A stretch of 64,000 nt of DNA from Streptantibioticus rubrisoli. Its GTDB lineage: Bacteria > Actinomycetota > Actinomycetes > Streptomycetales > Streptomycetaceae. The notes under the pieces were generated by a model, which made no database searches, was not told the DNA's origin, and saw only the letters and a program-made list of their open reading frames with translations. Below, in pieces: positions 55,525 to 64,000 of the stretch. The translations under genes were made by a program, and so were the position numbers. The DNA is taken from the NCBI RefSeq assembly GCF_024436055.1, contig NZ_JANFNH010000025.1:26360-90359 (forward strand), written 5' to 3'. Positions within the stretch are counted from its first letter, which is position 1, and each line of letters starts with the position of its first letter.

Positions 55525-57177
55525 ATGGGCCACGTGGACGCCGCACACCTCGAGTACTACCTGCCGGACGGCCGGGTGCTGCTCGGCGATGTCTCCTTCC
55601 GGGTCGGCGAGGGCGCCACGGTCGCGCTGGTGGGGGCCAACGGTGCGGGCAAGACCACGCTGTTGCGGCTGATCGCCGGTGAACTCGCCCCGCACGGCGG
55701 CACGGTGACGGTCGGCGGCGGCCTCGGGGTGATGCCGCAGTTCGTCGGTTCGGTACGGGACGACCGTACGGTGCGCGATCTGCTGGTCTCCGTCGCTCCG
55801 CCGCGCATCCGGCAGGCCGCGGCGGCGGTGGACGCCGCGGAGCTGGCGATCATGGCGCAGGACGACGAGCCCGCGCAGCTGGCGTACGCGCAGGCGCTCA
55901 GCGACTGGGCGGAGGCCGGGGGGTACGAGGCCGAGACGCTGTGGGACATGTGCACCACTCAGGCGCTGGGTGTGCCGTACGAGCGGGCGCAGTGGCGTGA
56001 GGTGCGCACGCTGTCCGGGGGCGAGCAGAAGCGGCTGGTGCTGGAGGCGCTGCTACGCGGCGGGGACGAGGTGCTGCTGCTGGACGAGCCGGACAACTAC
56101 CTTGACGTGCCCGGCAAACGCTGGCTGGAGGAACGGCTGGCGCAGACCCGTAAGACGGTGTTGTTCGTCAGCCACGACCGGGAGTTGCTGGCCCGTTCGG
56201 CGCAGAAGATCATCAGCGTCGAGCCAGGGCCCGCGGGCAGTGATGTGTGGGTGCACGGTGGTGGCTTCGCCACGTACCACGAGGCGCGCAGGGAACGGTT
56301 CGCCCGTTTCGAGGAGTTGCGCAGGCGCTGGGACGAGGAGCACGGCAGGCTGAAGGCGTTGGTGCTGCGGCTGCGCCAACAGGCGGCGAACAGCGCGGAC
56401 ATGGCGTCGCGGTACCACGCGGCGCAGACCAGGCTGAAGAAGTTCGAGGACGCGGGTCCGCCGCAGGAGCCGCCGCGTGAGCAGCGGATCTCCATGCGGC
56501 TGACGGGCGGCCGCACCGGGGTAAGGGCGTTGACCGCCAAGGGGCTTGGGCTCACCGGCCTGATGAAGCCGTTCGACCTGGAGGTCTTCTACGGGGAGCG
56601 GGTCGCCGTGCTCGGCTCCAACGGTTCCGGCAAGTCGCACTTCCTGCGGCTGCTGGCGGGCGAGGACGTGGCGCACACCGGCGAGTGGCGGCTGGGGGCG
56701 CGGGTGGTGCCGGGGCACTTCGCGCAGACCCTCCCCCATAGCCTAAAGGGCATGGGAGGTACCCCCCTGCGTCCGGAGCTGTTGGGCCGCACGCTGGTGG
56801 ACATCCTGTGGACCGAGCACGCCCGGGACCGCGGCAAGGCGATGAGCGCGCTGCGGCGGTACGAGTTGGAACGGCAGGGCGACCAGCGCTTCGAGAACCT
56901 CTCCGGGGGACAGCAGGCGAGGTTCCAGATCCTGCTGCTGGAGTTGGCCGGTACCACCGCGCTGCTGTTGGACGAGCCGACGGACAACCTGGACCTGGAG
57001 AGCGCGGATGCCCTCCAGGCTGGCCTGGAGGGCTATTCCGGCACGGTGGTCGCGGTCACCCATGACCGCTGGTTCGCCCGCGCCTTCGACCGCTTCCTCC
57101 TCTTCGCCGCCGACGGCACGGTCCGCGAGGTCCCCCACCCCATCTGGGACGAGCCCCGCGTCACCCGCGACCGCTAG
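55525..57177 (+). CDS. ABC-F family ATPase
   Basis: A 550-aa soluble ABC-F protein with two ATPase domains, a class acting on ribosomes (translation regulation or antibiotic protection). ATG 55525 starts MGHVDAAHLEYYLPDGRVLL. Domain 1: Walker A VGANGAGKTTLLRLIAGE, signature LSGGEQKRLVLEALL, Walker B VLLLDEPDNYLDVP. A linker of charged helices (RRERFARFEELRRRWDEEHG) follows. Domain 2: GSNGSGKSHFLRLLAGE, LSGGQQARFQILLLELAGTT, ALLLDEPTDNLDLES. A palindromic repeat is inserted in frame at about residue 405. Specific subfamily cannot be fixed. Confidence 0.9.
   Translation: MGHVDAAHLEYYLPDGRVLLGDVSFRVGEGATVALVGANGAGKTTLLRLIAGELAPHGGTVTVGGGLGVMPQFVGSVRDDRTVRDLLVSVAPPRIRQAAAAVDAAELAIMAQDDEPAQLAYAQALSDWAEAGGYEAETLWDMCTTQALGVPYERAQWREVRTLSGGEQKRLVLEALLRGGDEVLLLDEPDNYLDVPGKRWLEERLAQTRKTVLFVSHDRELLARSAQKIISVEPGPAGSDVWVHGGGFATYHEARRERFARFEELRRRWDEEHGRLKALVLRLRQQAANSADMASRYHAAQTRLKKFEDAGPPQEPPREQRISMRLTGGRTGVRALTAKGLGLTGLMKPFDLEVFYGERVAVLGSNGSGKSHFLRLLAGEDVAHTGEWRLGARVVPGHFAQTLPHSLKGMGGTPLRPELLGRTLVDILWTEHARDRGKAMSALRRYELERQGDQRFENLSGGQQARFQILLLELAGTTALLLDEPTDNLDLESADALQAGLEGYSGTVVAVTHDRWFARAFDRFLLFAADGTVREVPHPIWDEPRVTRDR
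56731..56770. repeat. Palindromic repeat inserted in ABC-F coding sequence
   Basis: CTCCCCCATAGCC ... GGGCATGGGAG (56731-56758) followed by GTACCCCCC forms a stem-loop and encodes TLPHSLKGMGGTPL, a peptide that interrupts the conserved domain 2. It looks like a Streptomyces short interspersed repeat. Confidence 0.65.
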
Positions 57178-57183
57178 GACGCC

Positions 57184-57391
57184 AGGGGCGAAGCCCTGAT
57201 GGGGGTTTGGGGCGCAGGCCCCAAAAATGCCCGCCGCGACGGTGAGCGACCACGATGGTGGTGACCGGCGGTATCGCACTCACCGCAGCCTCCGGGGCCC
57301 GGGGCGAAGCCCCGGCGGCGGGGCTTGGGGGCGCAGGCCCCGCAGAGAGCCGCCCAGCACAAGGGGGTCCGGGGCGCAGGCCCGGGGTGGT
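57184..57391. repeat. Interspersed G/C repeats after the ABC-F gene
   Basis: Several copies of GGGG-CGAAGCCCC and GGGGCGCAGGCCCC hairpin-forming units (for example 57208-57223, 57302-57315, 57328-57341, 57370-57386). This is a non-coding Streptomyces-type repeat cluster; it may terminate the ABC-F transcript. Confidence 0.7.
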
Positions 57392-57435
57392 TGCTGCGTG
57401 TTGGACGGCACCGGCGAGGCCGGTGGCGTCTTAGC

Positions 57436-58671
57436 ATGCGACGTGTGAATTCGGGCAAATCGGAAGAACCAGGCGTGACGGCCTGGCTGGTCCAACGTGC
57501 CTCATGGCCGATGCAGGCCGCGACCGCCGTGCTGCTGCTCGTCGTGATCTTCGAGGCCTACCGCCGCAGCGGTACCGACGGAATGGACAACGCCTTCGTC
57601 GTCCGGGCCGCGCACCGCTTCCTCGACGGCGGCTCGCCCTACTCCGACCGCCGCTTCCTCTACCTGCCCAGCAGTGTGCTCGCCGCCGTCCCCGAGGCGC
57701 TGCTCCCCGCCCACCTGCTGCGCGCCCTGGTGCCGGGCGTCACCACCGCGCTGGTGCTCGCGGGCTGGTGGTGCGCCCTGCGCGTCTTCGACGTACCGGG
57801 TCGAAGCCGCCTCGGCGTCCTGGTCAGTGCTGGCCTGGCGTTCTTCGCCCCGTTCCGCAGCCTGGTGCTGCTGGGCAACTGGACGGCCGCCAGCGCCGCC
57901 GCCCTGCCCTGCGCCCTGCTGCTGATCACCCGATCCCGGTGGACCGCGGCCGGTGCGGTGACCGGCGTGGCGATCGCGCTCAAGCCGATGCTCGTCCCGT
58001 TCGCCCTGCTGTTCCTGTTCGCCCGCCGCCCGCGGGCCTTCGCCCTGGCCGCGGCCGTCCCCGCGGTGGCCTCGGTCGCGGCGGCGGTCACCATGCCGAA
58101 CCCCACCTTCTTCTTCTCCCGCACGCTGCCCTTCCTGCTGCACGGCCAGGACCAGTTCGCCCGCCCCTTCGACGCATCGCTGATCGCCGTACTGCCCCGG
58201 CTCGGCGTGCCGCCGGACGTGGCGCTGCTGGTCGCCCTGGCCGCGGCCGGAGCCGGGGTGTGGTGCGCCTGGCGGCGCTGGTCGGGCGCCGGAATCGGCG
58301 GTACCCATCGGGCCGAGCGGCTGCGGCTGGTGGAGACCGCTGCGATGCTGATGCTCAGCGCCTTCCTGGTCTCCCGTCCGTCGTTCGAGCACTACGCGCT
58401 GGTCGTACTGCCCACCCTGCTGGCCTCCGCGGTGGTGCCGGACTCGGTGGCGCGCACACCGTGGTTCTGGCTGGCGCTGGTGCCGCAGGTGCCGGTGATC
58501 CAGTGGCCGCTGCTGGTGCCGGTGACCCGGCGGGCCTTCAAGGACGCGGCGATGCTGTGCGGCCTGGCGGCCCTGCTGGCCTGGCGGTGCATGCGCGGCC
58601 GCCGGGTGCTGGTGCCCGAGCAGGGTGGGGCCGCGGAGGCCAGGGCCGCGGGGTCCCGGGCCGCGTTTTGA
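57436..58671 (+). CDS. GT87-like (DUF2029) polytopic mannosyltransferase
   Basis: 411 aa with about ten transmembrane segments. ATG 57436 (MRRVNSGKSEEPGVTAWLVQ) or GTG 57445 may start. The extracytoplasmic first loop has DNAFVVRAAHRFLDGGSPYS DRRFLYLP, the Asp/Tyr-containing motif of polyprenyl-phosphate-mannose-dependent transferases (GT87). ALKPMLVPFALLF and the SRPSFEHYALVVLP stretch are also typical. It would add mannose to a lipid or glycan in the envelope; acceptor unknown. Its stop codon overlaps the -35 of the rplM promoter. Confidence 0.82.
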   Translation: MRRVNSGKSEEPGVTAWLVQRASWPMQAATAVLLLVVIFEAYRRSGTDGMDNAFVVRAAHRFLDGGSPYSDRRFLYLPSSVLAAVPEALLPAHLLRALVPGVTTALVLAGWWCALRVFDVPGRSRLGVLVSAGLAFFAPFRSLVLLGNWTAASAAALPCALLLITRSRWTAAGAVTGVAIALKPMLVPFALLFLFARRPRAFALAAAVPAVASVAAAVTMPNPTFFFSRTLPFLLHGQDQFARPFDASLIAVLPRLGVPPDVALLVALAAAGAGVWCAWRRWSGAGIGGTHRAERLRLVETAAMLMLSAFLVSRPSFEHYALVVLPTLLASAVVPDSVARTPWFWLALVPQVPVIQWPLLVPVTRRAFKDAAMLCGLAALLAWRCMRGRRVLVPEQGGAAEARAAGSRAAF

Positions 58672-58697
58672 CCTGCGCGGCGCTGCCCAGGTACGCT
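58668..58697 (+). promoter_or_regulatory. rplM-rpsI promoter
   Basis: TTGACC (58668-58673) and TACGCT (58692-58697) with 18-bp spacing; the hexamers equal those of the rpsL promoter. The -35 overlaps the stop codon of the glycosyltransferase gene. The resulting leader is about 175 nt. Confidence 0.58.
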
Positions 58698-58880
58698 TCA
58701 GGTTCGAAATTTATGCGTATTGGCTTGCTCGTTCTCACGTGAGAGGCCGTTACGCCGGTCCACCGGGCCGATGACCAGCAGGAGCACACGGTATGCGTCA
58801 ACCGTGCGCCGCCAAGGCTGTCGTGATCGTCCGGGTGGTCTTGTCAGGACCCACTCACTGAAGAAGCGAAGGCTACGACC

Positions 58881-59327
58881 GTGCGTACGTTCAGCCCCAA
58901 GCCCGGCGATGTCCAGCGCCAGTGGCACGTCATTGACGCGCAGGACGTTGTCCTGGGCCGTCTGGCCTCTACGGCCGCGTCCCTCCTGAGGGGCAAGCAC
59001 AAGCCGGTGTACGCGCCTCACGTCGACACTGGTGACTTCGTCATCATCATCAACGCCGACAAGGTGCACCTGTCCGGCAACAAGCGGACCCAGAAGATGG
59101 CGTACCGCCACTCCGGCTACCCGGGTGGTCTGCGCTCCGTCCGCTACGACGAGCTGCTGGAGAAGAACCCGGAGAAGGCCGTCGAGAAGGCCGTCAAGGG
59201 CATGCTGCCGAAGAACACCCTGGGCCGCCAGATGCTGTCCAAGCTCAAGGTGTACTCGGGCGACCAGCACCCGCACGGCGCCCAGCAGCCGGTGCCGTTC
59301 GAGATCACCCAGATTTCGCAGGGCTGA
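58881..59327 (+). CDS. rplM: 50S ribosomal protein L13
   Basis: Early-assembly 23S binder. It is 148 aa from GTG 58881 ([20 protein letters not shown]), with GVGRLAS-type core [40 protein letters not shown] and [35 protein letters not shown]. It is the first gene of the rplM-rpsI pair, with rpsI 42 nt on. Confidence 0.98.
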   Translation: MRTFSPKPGDVQRQWHVIDAQDVVLGRLASTAASLLRGKHKPVYAPHVDTGDFVIIINADKVHLSGNKRTQKMAYRHSGYPGGLRSVRYDELLEKNPEKAVEKAVKGMLPKNTLGRQMLSKLKVYSGDQHPHGAQQPVPFEITQISQG

Positions 59328-59369
59328 GTCCCAGCCACCGTCTACTAGAGAAAGCATCTGAGGAGAATC

Positions 59370-59882
59370 GTGGCTGAGACCACCCCTGAGGCTCCGCTCG
59401 CCGAGGACGAGTTCGCCGGCGAGTACACCACCGAGACCGTCGCGGGCCTGGAGGAGTACACCTCCGAGTCCCTGGCCTCCCGCTTCGGCGAGCCGCAGCC
59501 GGCCGCCGGCACCGGCCGCCGCAAGCGCTCCGTCGCCCGCGTCCGCATCGTGCCGGGCTCCGGCAAGTGGAAGATCAACGGCCGCACCCTGGAGGAGTAC
59601 TTCCCCAACAAGGTGCACCAGCAGGAAGTCAACGAGCCGTTCAAGGTTCTTGAGCTGGACAACCGTTACGACGTCATCGCCCGCATCGCTGGTGGCGGCA
59701 TCTCCGGCCAGGCCGGTGCGCTGCGCCTGGGCGTCGCTCGCGCCCTGAACGAGGCGGACGTCGACAACAACCGTCCGACCCTGAAGAAGGCCGGCTTCCT
59801 GACCCGTGACGCTCGCGAGATCGAGCGCAAGAAGGCCGGTCTGAAGAAGGCCCGCAAGGCGCCGCAGTACAGCAAGCGCTGA
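59370..59882 (+). CDS. rpsI: 30S ribosomal protein S9
   Basis: Its C-terminal tail contacts P-site tRNA. It is 170 aa from GTG 59370; the first ~50 residues are an acidic actinobacterial extension ([20 protein letters not shown]). The conserved part begins [20 protein letters not shown] and ends RKAPQYSKR, the essential tail. RBS GAGGAGAA. A terminator follows. Confidence 0.98.
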   Translation: MAETTPEAPLAEDEFAGEYTTETVAGLEEYTSESLASRFGEPQPAAGTGRRKRSVARVRIVPGSGKWKINGRTLEEYFPNKVHQQEVNEPFKVLELDNRYDVIARIAGGGISGQAGALRLGVARALNEADVDNNRPTLKKAGFLTRDAREIERKKAGLKKARKAPQYSKR

Positions 59883-59897
59883 TCACGCCTTGTCGAC

Positions 59898-59932
59898 ACG
59901 CCCCGGAGGCACTTTGTGCGCCTCCGGGGCGT
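59898..59932 (+). terminator. Terminator after rpsI
   Basis: ACGCCCCGGAGGC (59898-59910) pairs with GCCTCCGGGGCGT (59920-59932). Confidence 0.8.
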
Positions 59933-60011
59933 TCGCTTAACCGGTGCTTTTTGGGACCGCATTACCCGGGGGACAAGTCACCCAGACCCCCAACTTCTCG
60001 GAGGAAGCACA

Positions 60012-61370
60012 GTGGGACGACTCTTCGGTACGGACGGAGTCCGCGGTGTCGCCAACGCCGACCTGACCGCCGAGCTCGCGCTCGGCCTGTCGGTCGCCGC
60101 GGCGCACGTTCTCGGTGAGGCGGGGACTTTCGACGATCATCGGCCGGTGGCCGTCGTCGGGCGTGATCCGCGTGCCTCGGGCGAGTTCCTGGAGGCCGCC
60201 GTCGTGGCGGGACTGGCCAGCGCGGGCGTGGACGTGCTGCGGGTCGGTGTGCTGCCCACCCCTGCGGTGGCGTATCTCACCGGTGCGCTGGGCGCCGACC
60301 TCGGAGTCATGCTGTCCGCCAGCCACAACCCGATGCCCGACAACGGCATCAAGTTCTTCGCCCGCGGCGGCCACAAGCTCGCCGACGAGTTGGAGGACCG
60401 GATCGAGGAGACCTACCGCGCGCACTCCACCGGTCAGCCGTGGAGCCGTCCGACCGGCGCCGGAGTGGGCCGGGTACGCGACTACGACCAGGGCTTCGAC
60501 AACTACGTCGCCCATCTGATCGGCGTGCTGCCCAACCGCCTCGACGGGCTGAAGATCGTCATCGACGGGGCGCACGGCGCCGCCGCCCGGGTCTCCCCGG
60601 AGGCGTTCGCGCGGGCCGGGGCCGAGGTGGTCACCATCGGCACCGACCCCGACGGCCTCAACATCAACGCCAAATGCGGCTCCACGCACCTCGACAAGCT
60701 GCGCGCCGCGGTCGTGGAACACGGCGCGGACCTGGGCGTCGCGCACGACGGGGACGCCGACCGCTGCCTGGCGGTGGACGCCAAGGGCGAGGAGGTCGAC
60801 GGCGACCAGATCCTCGCGGTGCTCGCGCTGGCGATGCGGGAGTCCGGCACGCTGCGCAAGAACACCGTCGTCGGCACCGTGATGTCCAACCTCGGGTTCA
60901 AGCTGGCGATGGAGCGCGAGGGCATCGAGCTGGTGCAGACCGCGGTCGGCGACCGCTATGTGCTGGAGTCGATGAAGGAGAACGGCTTCGCGCTCGGCGG
61001 CGAGCAGTCCGGCCACGTCATCATCCTCGACCACGCCACCACCGGTGACGGCACGCTGACCGGTCTGATGCTGGCCGCCCGGGTGGCCGCCACCGGTCGC
61101 CCGCTGGCCGAGCTGGCGGGCGTGATGGAGCGGCTGCCGCAGGTGCTGGTGAACGTACCCGATGTGGACAAGACCCGGGTGGCCAGCACGCCGGAGCTGA
61201 CTACCGCGGTCGGCGAGGCGGAGCGTGAACTGGGCACCACCGGGCGGGTGTTGCTGCGTCCGTCCGGCACCGAGCCGCTGGTCCGCGTGATGGTGGAGGC
61301 GGCCGACATCGACCAGGCCCACGCCGTCGCCAGCCGCTTGGCGGACGTCGTCAAGTCCACGCTGGGCTAG
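60012..61370 (+). CDS. glmM: Phosphoglucosamine mutase
   Basis: Converts glucosamine-6-phosphate to glucosamine-1-phosphate for UDP-GlcNAc and peptidoglycan synthesis. It is 452 aa from GTG 60012 ([20 protein letters not shown]) with GGAGGAAG as RBS. Active-site Ser104 lies in [20 protein letters not shown]; the metal loop is [20 protein letters not shown], and the sugar/phosphate sites [20 protein letters not shown] and [18 protein letters not shown] are intact. It follows rpsI as in other actinobacteria. Confidence 0.97.
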   Translation: MGRLFGTDGVRGVANADLTAELALGLSVAAAHVLGEAGTFDDHRPVAVVGRDPRASGEFLEAAVVAGLASAGVDVLRVGVLPTPAVAYLTGALGADLGVMLSASHNPMPDNGIKFFARGGHKLADELEDRIEETYRAHSTGQPWSRPTGAGVGRVRDYDQGFDNYVAHLIGVLPNRLDGLKIVIDGAHGAAARVSPEAFARAGAEVVTIGTDPDGLNINAKCGSTHLDKLRAAVVEHGADLGVAHDGDADRCLAVDAKGEEVDGDQILAVLALAMRESGTLRKNTVVGTVMSNLGFKLAMEREGIELVQTAVGDRYVLESMKENGFALGGEQSGHVIILDHATTGDGTLTGLMLAARVAATGRPLAELAGVMERLPQVLVNVPDVDKTRVASTPELTTAVGEAERELGTTGRVLLRPSGTEPLVRVMVEAADIDQAHAVASRLADVVKSTLG

Positions 61371-61379
61371 GTGAGTTGG

Positions 61380-61406
61380 GGGGGGCCGGGCTTGCCCGGC
61401 CCCCCA
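61380..61406 (+). terminator. Terminator after glmM
   Basis: GGGGGGCCGGGC (from 61380) pairs with GCCCGGCCCCC (to 61405/61406) around TT. Confidence 0.75.
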
Positions 61407-61408
61407 GT

Positions 61409-61515
61409 GCCTTCTCGTGGGGTCCGCGGTGCGTTCTCATGGACTCCGCGGTGCGTTCTCAGGGGTTCGGCGGTGGCTTCTCAGACGTGCGGTGCTTTCT
61501 CAGAGTTTTCGCAGT
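61409..61515. repeat. Five imperfect tandem ~22-bp units between glmM and coaA
   Basis: Units at 61409-61430, 61431-61452, 61453-61474, 61475-61493 (19 bp) and 61494-61515 share G[C/G]-[C/G/T]TTCTCA/G ... CGGT. The last covers the 3' end of coaA (stop at 61500-61502). Confidence 0.78.
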
Positions 61516-62489
61516 GACAGTCGCTGGACCTTGTGGTCCGGGCCCTTGCGCAGTATCAGCGTCGCCCGGCCCCGGGTGGGGGCCACGTTCTGCTCCAGGT
61601 TGGGGCGGTTGATGGTGCGCCACAGCATGCGCGCGTAGTCGACCGCCTCCTCCTCGGGCACCTCGGTGTACTTGTGGAAGTACGACAGCCGGTTCTGGAA
61701 CGCGGTCCGCCGCAGCATCCGGAACCGGTCGAGGTACCACCGCTCGATGTCCTCGGTGCGCGCGTCCACGTACACGCTGAAGTCGAAGTAGTCGGCGAGA
61801 CCGACCCGGGTCAGTCCGTCCTTGCCCGGCAGCGCGGGCTGCAGCACGTTCAGTCCCTCGACGATCAGGATGTCGGGGCGCCGCACCGTGAGCCGTTCGC
61901 CCGGCACGATGTCGTAGATCAGATGCGAGTAGACCGGCGCGCTGACCTCCTCCTTGCCCGCCTTCACGTCCGCGACGAACCGGGTGAGCGCCCGTCGGTC
62001 GTACGACTCCGGGAACCCCTTGCGGGACATCAGACCGCGCCGCTGGAGTTCGGCCTTGGGCAGCAGGAAGCCGTCGGTGGTGACCAGTTCCACCCGGGGG
62101 TGCTCCGGCCAGCGGGCCAGCAGGGCCTTCAGGATGCGGGCGGTGGTCGACTTGCCGACGGCCACGCTGCCCGCCACGCCTATGACGAACGGCGTGCCGG
62201 ACTGTGCGCCGTGCCCGGTGCGGGTGTCGCCGAGGAACGTGTTCAGCGCGCCGCGCAGCCCGGTCGTGGCGCCCACGTACAGGTTGAGCAGCCGGGACAG
62301 CGGCAGGTAGATGTCCCGGACCTCGTCCAGGTCCATCAGGTCGCCGAGCCCGCGCAGCCGCTCGACCTCCTCGGCGGTCAGCGGCAACGGCGTCCGCTCG
62401 CGCAGCGCGCTCCACTCGGCGCGGGACAGGTCCACGTACGGGGTCGCCTCGCGGCGGGCGGCGGTTGTCGGTGATGACACGGGAACCAT
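61500..62489 (-). CDS. coaA: Type I pantothenate kinase
   Basis: First step of CoA synthesis: phosphorylates pantothenate with ATP. It is 329 aa from ATG 62489 ([20 protein letters not shown]), the start taken because it gives the usual Streptomyces length; upstream in-frame ATGs would overlap the preceding gene's end. P-loop [15 protein letters not shown] is at 104-118; [40 protein letters not shown] and [26 protein letters not shown] follow. It lies 23 nt after the nnr gene, likely one transcript. Its 3' end falls in a tandem repeat. Confidence 0.93.
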   Translation of the reverse strand: MVPVSSPTTAARREATPYVDLSRAEWSALRERTPLPLTAEEVERLRGLGDLMDLDEVRDIYLPLSRLLNLYVGATTGLRGALNTFLGDTRTGHGAQSGTPFVIGVAGSVAVGKSTTARILKALLARWPEHPRVELVTTDGFLLPKAELQRRGLMSRKGFPESYDRRALTRFVADVKAGKEEVSAPVYSHLIYDIVPGERLTVRRPDILIVEGLNVLQPALPGKDGLTRVGLADYFDFSVYVDARTEDIERWYLDRFRMLRRTAFQNRLSYFHKYTEVPEEEAVDYARMLWRTINRPNLEQNVAPTRGRATLILRKGPDHKVQRLSLRKL

Positions 62490-62512
62490 TGTGCGACCGG
62501 GTAACCCGGCGT

Positions 62513-63958
62513 TCATGTGCGGGGGTGCACCGAGCGCCACACCTGCGGGATGCGGTCGGCGAGTTCGTGCGCGCCGAACGGCACGGGGGTCTCACGGCCA
62601 GCCAGGCCGTGCAGGTACGCGCCGACGGATGCCGCGTCGCGTGCGGTCAGGCCCGCGGCCAGCAGTGAGCCGGTCAGGCCGGACAGCACGTCGCCGCTGC
62701 CCGCGGTGGACAGCCAGGCGGTTCCGGTGGGGTTCACCCGCACCGGGTGACCCCGCTGGGCGATGAGTGTGGTCGAGCCCTTGAGCAGCACGGTGGCCTG
62801 GTACGCCTCGGCCAGCTGCTTCACGTGCGCCAGCCGGGCCGACTCGACGTCCGCGCGGTCCGCGGAGAGCAGCGCGGCGGCCTCACCGGCGTGCGGGGTC
62901 AGGACGGTGGCGGCGGTACGGCGGCGGATCTGGTCGCGGTCGGCGAGCCGCAGGGCGTCGGCGTCCACCAGGACCGGTACGTCGGAGCCGAGCACCTCGG
63001 CGACCGCCTGGCGGGCCGCCCGGTCGTCGCCGAGCCCCGGGCCGACCACCCATGCCTGGACGCGGCCCGCCTTCGACGGTGGGCCGGAGGTCACCAGCGT
63101 CTCGGGGTAGCGGGCGATGACCGCTTCGGCGCCCGGTCCCACGTAGCGCACGGCGCCCGCGCCGCCGCGCAGTGCGCCGCCCACCGCGAGCACCGCCGCG
63201 CCCGGGTAGCGCTCGGAACCGGCGACCACGCCGACCACACCGCGCCGGTACTTGTCGGTCTCCCCGACGGGGGTGGGGAGCAGCGCGGCCACGTCGGCGT
63301 GCTGGAGCGCTTCCAGCTCGGGGGGCGGGAGGTACGGGCCCAGGCCGATGTCGATCAGCCGTAGCGCGCCGACGTGTTCGGCGGCCGGGTCGATGAGCAG
63401 GCCGGGCTTGTAGCTGCCGAAGGTGACGGTGGCGTCGGCGTGCACGGTTTCGCCGGGGGTCTCGCCGGTGTCCGGGTCGATACCGCTGGGCAGGTCGACG
63501 GCCACGACGGTGGCGCGGGACTCTCGGGCGGTGCGGGCGAGGTGGGCGGCCTGCGGGCGCAGTCCGCCTCTGCCGCCGATGCCGACGATCCCGTCCAGGA
63601 TCAGGTGGGCTTGGGCGATCGCCTGGTCGGCGGCTTCCGGCTCCGGGGGGAGGGTTCGGCCGCCCGCGCGGCGTAGTGCGGCCAGGCCGCCGGGGTGGGC
63701 CTTGTCGGGGGTGAGCAGTACGGCGGTGACTCCGGCGCCGCGGCGGGCCAGGCGGGCGGCGGCGTAGAGGGCGTCGCCGCCGTTGTCGCCGGATCCGGCC
63801 AGTACGACGACGCGCCTGCTGTAGGTGCCGTGCATGAGGCTGCCGCAGGCAGCGGCCAGGCCTGCGGCGGCGCGTTGCATCAGGGTGCCCGGGGGGAGGC
63901 GGGACATCAGGGTGCGTTCGGCTGCTCGGACGGTCTCTACGGTGTATGCGTGCCGCAT
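62513..63958 (-). CDS. nnr: Bifunctional NAD(P)H-hydrate repair enzyme (epimerase + ADP-dependent dehydratase)
   Basis: Repairs hydrated NADH/NADPH. It is 481 aa from ATG 63958 ([20 protein letters not shown]) with GGAAGGA just upstream inside the window. The N-terminal epimerase (NnrE) part has [20 protein letters not shown] and [15 protein letters not shown]. The C-terminal dehydratase (NnrD) part, from about residue 230, has [34 protein letters not shown] and [20 protein letters not shown]. It is upstream of coaA, the common arrangement. Confidence 0.96.
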   Translation of the reverse strand: MRHAYTVETVRAAERTLMSRLPPGTLMQRAAAGLAAACGSLMHGTYSRRVVVLAGSGDNGGDALYAAARLARRGAGVTAVLLTPDKAHPGGLAALRRAGGRTLPPEPEAADQAIAQAHLILDGIVGIGGRGGLRPQAAHLARTARESRATVVAVDLPSGIDPDTGETPGETVHADATVTFGSYKPGLLIDPAAEHVGALRLIDIGLGPYLPPPELEALQHADVAALLPTPVGETDKYRRGVVGVVAGSERYPGAAVLAVGGALRGGAGAVRYVGPGAEAVIARYPETLVTSGPPSKAGRVQAWVVGPGLGDDRAARQAVAEVLGSDVPVLVDADALRLADRDQIRRRTAATVLTPHAGEAAALLSADRADVESARLAHVKQLAEAYQATVLLKGSTTLIAQRGHPVRVNPTGTAWLSTAGSGDVLSGLTGSLLAAGLTARDAASVGAYLHGLAGRETPVPFGAHELADRIPQVWRSVHPRT

Positions 63959-64000
63959 GCGGGTCCTTCCGTTGCGCGCGGTCTGTCGTGGGGCGGGGCC

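Overview
The window is a high-GC actinobacterial chromosome segment, almost certainly from Streptomyces or a near relative in the Streptomycetaceae. The basis is the order aspC / tRNA-Trp / secE-nusG-rplKA-rplJL-rpoBC / rpsLG-fusA-tuf / S10-spc-alpha operons / truA / rplM-rpsI / glmM / coaA / nnr, many GTG or TTG starts, an acidic N-terminal extension on NusG, and a TTG-started RpoB of 1161 residues. The genus cannot be fixed by eye. No rRNA, CRISPR array, IS transposase or integrase was seen.

Layout. 1-755: 5' part of an aminotransferase gene cut by the left edge. 982-14351: tRNA-Trp, then secE-nusG-rplK-rplA, a lipoprotein gene, rplJ-rplL and rpoB-rpoC, with stem-loops between transcription units and an L10-type leader before rplJ. 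14505-15170: a lipoprotein gene with a repetitive beta-type body. 15210-29591: an accessory block inserted between rpoC and the str operon. It has three parts: a leftward trio (duplicated-module protein, lipoprotein, membrane-anchored SLT+NlpC/P60 cell-wall hydrolase); a rightward eight-gene operon that reads as a type IV secretion machine (ParA/P-loop-like protein, VirB2-like small membrane protein, bitopic protein, VirB6/TrbL-like protein, SCO6880-like protein, VirB4-like ATPase, VirD4/TraG-like coupling protein, DUF4913-like protein); and a leftward set of four genes (161-aa protein, AbiEii-like nucleotidyltransferase with a 48-bp tandem repeat, 297-aa hydrophilic protein, remnant of a nucleoside hydrolase). 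I see no relaxase, integrase or att site, so this looks like a resident secretion or conjugation-derived locus. It is the most unusual part of the window.

29808-30887: two small conserved genes. 31258-35676: str operon (rpsL, rpsG, fusA, tuf). 36376-46111: S10 and spc ribosomal genes, starting only 0.7 kb after tuf. 46317-54443: secY, adk, map, infA, rpmJ, rpsM, rpsK, rpsD, rpoA, rplQ, truA. 54564-58671: membrane protein, ABC-F ATPase, GT87-like glycosyltransferase. 58881-63958: rplM-rpsI, glmM, and on the minus strand coaA and the NAD(P)H-hydrate repair gene.

How it works together: the core is the translation/transcription super-cluster (ribosomal proteins, RNA polymerase alpha, beta and beta', elongation factors, Sec translocon, N-terminal methionine removal, IF-1). 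Internal hairpins and leaders divide it into separately controlled units. The rpsL and rpsJ leaders share a near-identical 24-nt block plus two shorter blocks in the same order, which suggests common control of the str and S10 operons. The accessory block probably builds an envelope-spanning secretion apparatus whose substrates may be the proteins encoded next to it; that link is inference.
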